Shown in pieces: positions 62,722-64,000 of a DNA stretch of 64,000 bases. The stretch comes from Bacillus sp. S/N-304-OC-R1. Its GTDB lineage: Bacteria > Bacillota > Bacilli > Bacillales > Cytobacillaceae. Each line of letters starts with the position of its first letter. Within the stretch, counting starts at the first letter, position 1. The stretch covers positions 62,001 to 126,000 of the forward strand of contig NZ_JACWFE010000017.1 of the NCBI RefSeq assembly GCF_019749375.1. Reading direction: 5' to 3'. The notes under the pieces were generated by a model that saw only the letters and a list, made by a program, of their open reading frames with translations, ran no database searches and had not been told where the DNA came from. The position numbers and the translations under genes were made by a program.

Positions 62722-62950
62722 TTGCTGACTGGTTATACAATTCATTTTTGAATTGTATAACCGTCCGCCTCTCCCCCTTATTTCAGCAAGTACAAGAATG
62801 TTTGCTTCGCAAACAGATAAAAGAAAATCCTGAAGCATTTTCTTTTATCTGTTCTTATATTTGAATCATTGGTTTCACCGAAACCAATGATTCAAATATA
62901 AGAGATCTTGTACCAATCAATTGGTACCTTGATTCCCTAATGGTAATCAA
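62722..62950. repeat. Cluster of perfect inverted repeats upstream of the recombinase
   Basis: Five hairpins in 230 bases: 62731-62762 (14-bp stem, 4-base loop), 62800-62814 (6 bp, loop TTC), 62814-62851 (15 bp, 8-base loop), 62854-62902 (23-bp perfect stem, loop ACC) and 62910-62927 (7 bp). TTGCTGA/TCAGCAA (62722-62728 and 62783-62789) and TTGATT/AATCAA (62929-62950) add outer pairs. Stems abut with two bases or fewer between the central ones. No coding frame fits. Confidence 0.9.
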
Positions 62951-62984
62951 ACCCCATGAAATATCAGTGAGGGGAGATTAAGGT

Positions 62985-63156
62985 ATGCGGCTATCGTTCC
63001 GCATATTCTACAAGACTTAAGACTTGCAGCACCTAAATGGTGTAATCTTTTCATTATCACAGTGAGCGTAGGCTCTGTCTTAAGTAAAATTGAAATAAAG
63101 GTAAAGCTTGGGATAATAAATATTTGCAAACACCGATGACGGTGTTTGCTTTTTTA
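62985..63156 (+). ncRNA. Candidate structured RNA ending in a terminator
   Basis: Rightward folding gives ATGCGG/CCGCAT (62985-63004), then a branched element closed by ACTTAAGAC (63015-63023) and GTCTTAAGT (63077-63085), enclosing CACC/GGTG (63030-63042) and GAGC/GCTC (63064-63075), and finally the terminator at 63126-63149. No open frame of note covers it on this strand. No promoter was identified, and it matches no RNA family I know. Confidence 0.35.
63126..63156 (+). terminator. Rightward terminator after the candidate RNA
   Basis: A 10-bp stem, GCAAACACCG/CGGTGTTTGC, with loop ATGA, then six T. It also follows the convergent radC stop leftward, but the T-run there is weaker. Confidence 0.75.
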
Positions 63157-63669
63157 TATGTGACCCTTTTCTTTAAGACTTGAGTATTTTCCATTGTCCC
63201 CAACAATAATGTGGTCAAGGAGTTTAATACCCAATATTTTACCAGCTTCTTTGATTCTCTTACTTATCTCAATATCTTCTCGTGACTCGATCGGACATCC
63301 GCTGGGATGATTATGTGCCACAATCAAAGAACAAGAGTTTGCAAGGATAGCCGTTTTAAAAATTTCTCTAGGTGTAACTATTGCAGCATTAAGACTACCG
63401 ATTGAAACGGTATTTAACGCCGTAATCTTATTTTTTGTGTCTAAGCATAGGAGAACAAAATGCTCCCTATCCTCTTTCCCTATAAACTCCCGAAAAAGAT
63501 CAACCGCATCTATAGGAGATCTAATTACATTAGTGATATATGGGAAATTTTTTTCTTTCAACATTTGTAATTTAACAACATTTAACCTCCTCATTCGTAC
63601 TTTCTTAGTTTCTTCACTTTGGGCATGTTGCACTTTTGCAACCTCCTTAAATTTATTGTCTTTTTTCAT
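63154..63669 (-). CDS. radC: RadC-type JAB/MPN domain protein
   Basis: A 171-residue MPN-domain protein lacking the N-terminal HhH domain of chromosomal RadC. The zinc-binding core AHNHPSGCPIESREDIEIS contains the HxHx(7-9)D motif and is preceded by the conserved Glu-bearing strand region (EHFVLLCLDTKNK). Such short RadC proteins are common on plasmids and integrative elements near recombinases; their biochemical role is unproven. The ATG start has AAGGAGG just upstream. It lies 465 bases upstream of the recombinase, on the same strand, with the palindromes between. Confidence 0.88.
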   Translation of the reverse strand: MKKDNKFKEVAKVQHAQSEETKKVRMRRLNVVKLQMLKEKNFPYITNVIRSPIDAVDLFREFIGKEDREHFVLLCLDTKNKITALNTVSIGSLNAAIVTPREIFKTAILANSCSLIVAHNHPSGCPIESREDIEISKRIKEAGKILGIKLLDHIIVGDNGKYSSLKEKGHI

Positions 63670-63829
63670 TTAATAGTGCGAACTAATAAATGTCGTCACT
63701 CTGCTCGCGCATTTTTGGTGACCGGTTTTAATCCAACAGATAATAACAGAGAATTACGAAATGTGTGAAAAAAATTTAATTTTTTTGATTTTATGATATA
63801 TAGCTTAGGAATACTTTGGAGGTGATAGA

Positions 63830-64000
63830 ATGAAAAAGGTTAAACAGCAGCTATTAAGAGCAAAAAATATACCTGAATTAATAATTGTTAATAAGCCGTT
63901 GGATAAAGAAATAATAAAGATAAAAGAGTTTAGTGAATTGGCTTTAAAGCCTTATATAAAAACGGGGGCAAGATTAACAGAAAATATTGTTGAATTACCT
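63830..64000 (+). CDS. Unidentified protein, cut by the right edge
   Basis: A frame open from the ATG at 63830 to the window edge (57 codons), with a strong TTTGGAGGTGA site. The visible N-terminus is basic and has KKVKQQLLRAKNIPELIIVN, then a mixed stretch. I do not recognise it. It is divergent from radC across 160 bases. No domain can be named. Confidence 0.6.
   Translation, partial: MKKVKQQLLRAKNIPELIIVNKPLDKEIIKIKEFSELALKPYIKTGARLTENIVELP

Noticed and set aside
61378-62838. Longer recombinase frame starting at 62838
   Set aside because: The extra 50 codons run through perfect palindromes and have no ribosome site, whereas the ATG at 62688 has a good one.
62947-63129. 60-residue leftward open frame between the palindromes and radC
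   Set aside because: No ribosome site and no domain; it overlaps the structured RNA candidate on the other strand.
63840-64000. Naming the gene at the right edge
   Set aside because: Only 57 codons are visible and they show no recognisable motif.

Overview
The window is chromosomal DNA from a low-GC, spore-forming Firmicute of the family Bacillaceae. The evidence is strong AGGAGG-type ribosome sites, many GTG and TTG starts, sporulation genes (prkA, yhbH, a SleL-like cortex hydrolase) and several gene neighbourhoods shared with Bacillus subtilis from memory (yhdA/yhdB, yhcT/yhcU/yhcY/yhcZ, ykaA-pit, prkA-yhbH and cspR-yhbB-queG). The species cannot be named from the sequence alone.

Positions 1-20.6 kb hold envelope, redox and signalling genes: a YkoGH-like two-component pair, cut by the left edge; a YhcYZ-like pair whose GAF domain carries four cysteines; bdbC with a thioredoxin; the pseudouridine synthase yhcT; a ywzA-like stress protein behind a good sigma-B promoter; ykaA-pit; a second OmpR-type pair beside a lipoprotein that joins FG-GAP-like repeats to an IseA-like domain; a dihydroorotate-dehydrogenase-like domain fused to a duplicated membrane domain; the cystine transporter tcyP; proC; and an orphan HTH-TPR regulator.

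Positions 20.6-30 kb hold a Nudix gene, an MBL hydrolase, kynA-kynB and a peptide ABC importer (C-B-D-F leftward, binding protein divergent). Positions 30-42.3 kb hold sporulation and tRNA-modification genes (yhbH, prkA, trmL, yhbB, queG), tRNA-Gly, a tandem array of palindromic repeats, a 3-hydroxyacyl-CoA dehydrogenase, a triple-LysM GH18 enzyme, and two tiny genes of 49 and 31 codons.

Positions 42.3-47.5 kb are in decay: a cupin remnant, a PAS histidine kinase broken by one in-frame TAG, and a GNAT remnant. They lie around an unusual long ATP-sulfurylase-like protein. Positions 47.5-55.6 kb form one leftward operon: MarR regulator, binding protein, two permeases, two ATPases, an M24-family protein and a DppA-type M55 D-aminopeptidase. 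It looks like a peptide uptake and breakdown unit with its own regulator.

From about 55.86 kb to the right edge is an accessory island: a two-gene restriction-like system (a small SAM-binding methylase-like protein lacking NPPY, plus a giant GIY-YIG/SF2 helicase/coiled-coil/NPPY methylase protein with a degenerate SAM motif), a divergent tyrosine recombinase, a dense cluster of perfect palindromes, a possible structured RNA, a RadC-type JAB protein and a partial gene. The split-methylase pair and the palindrome cluster are the strongest candidates for something undescribed.
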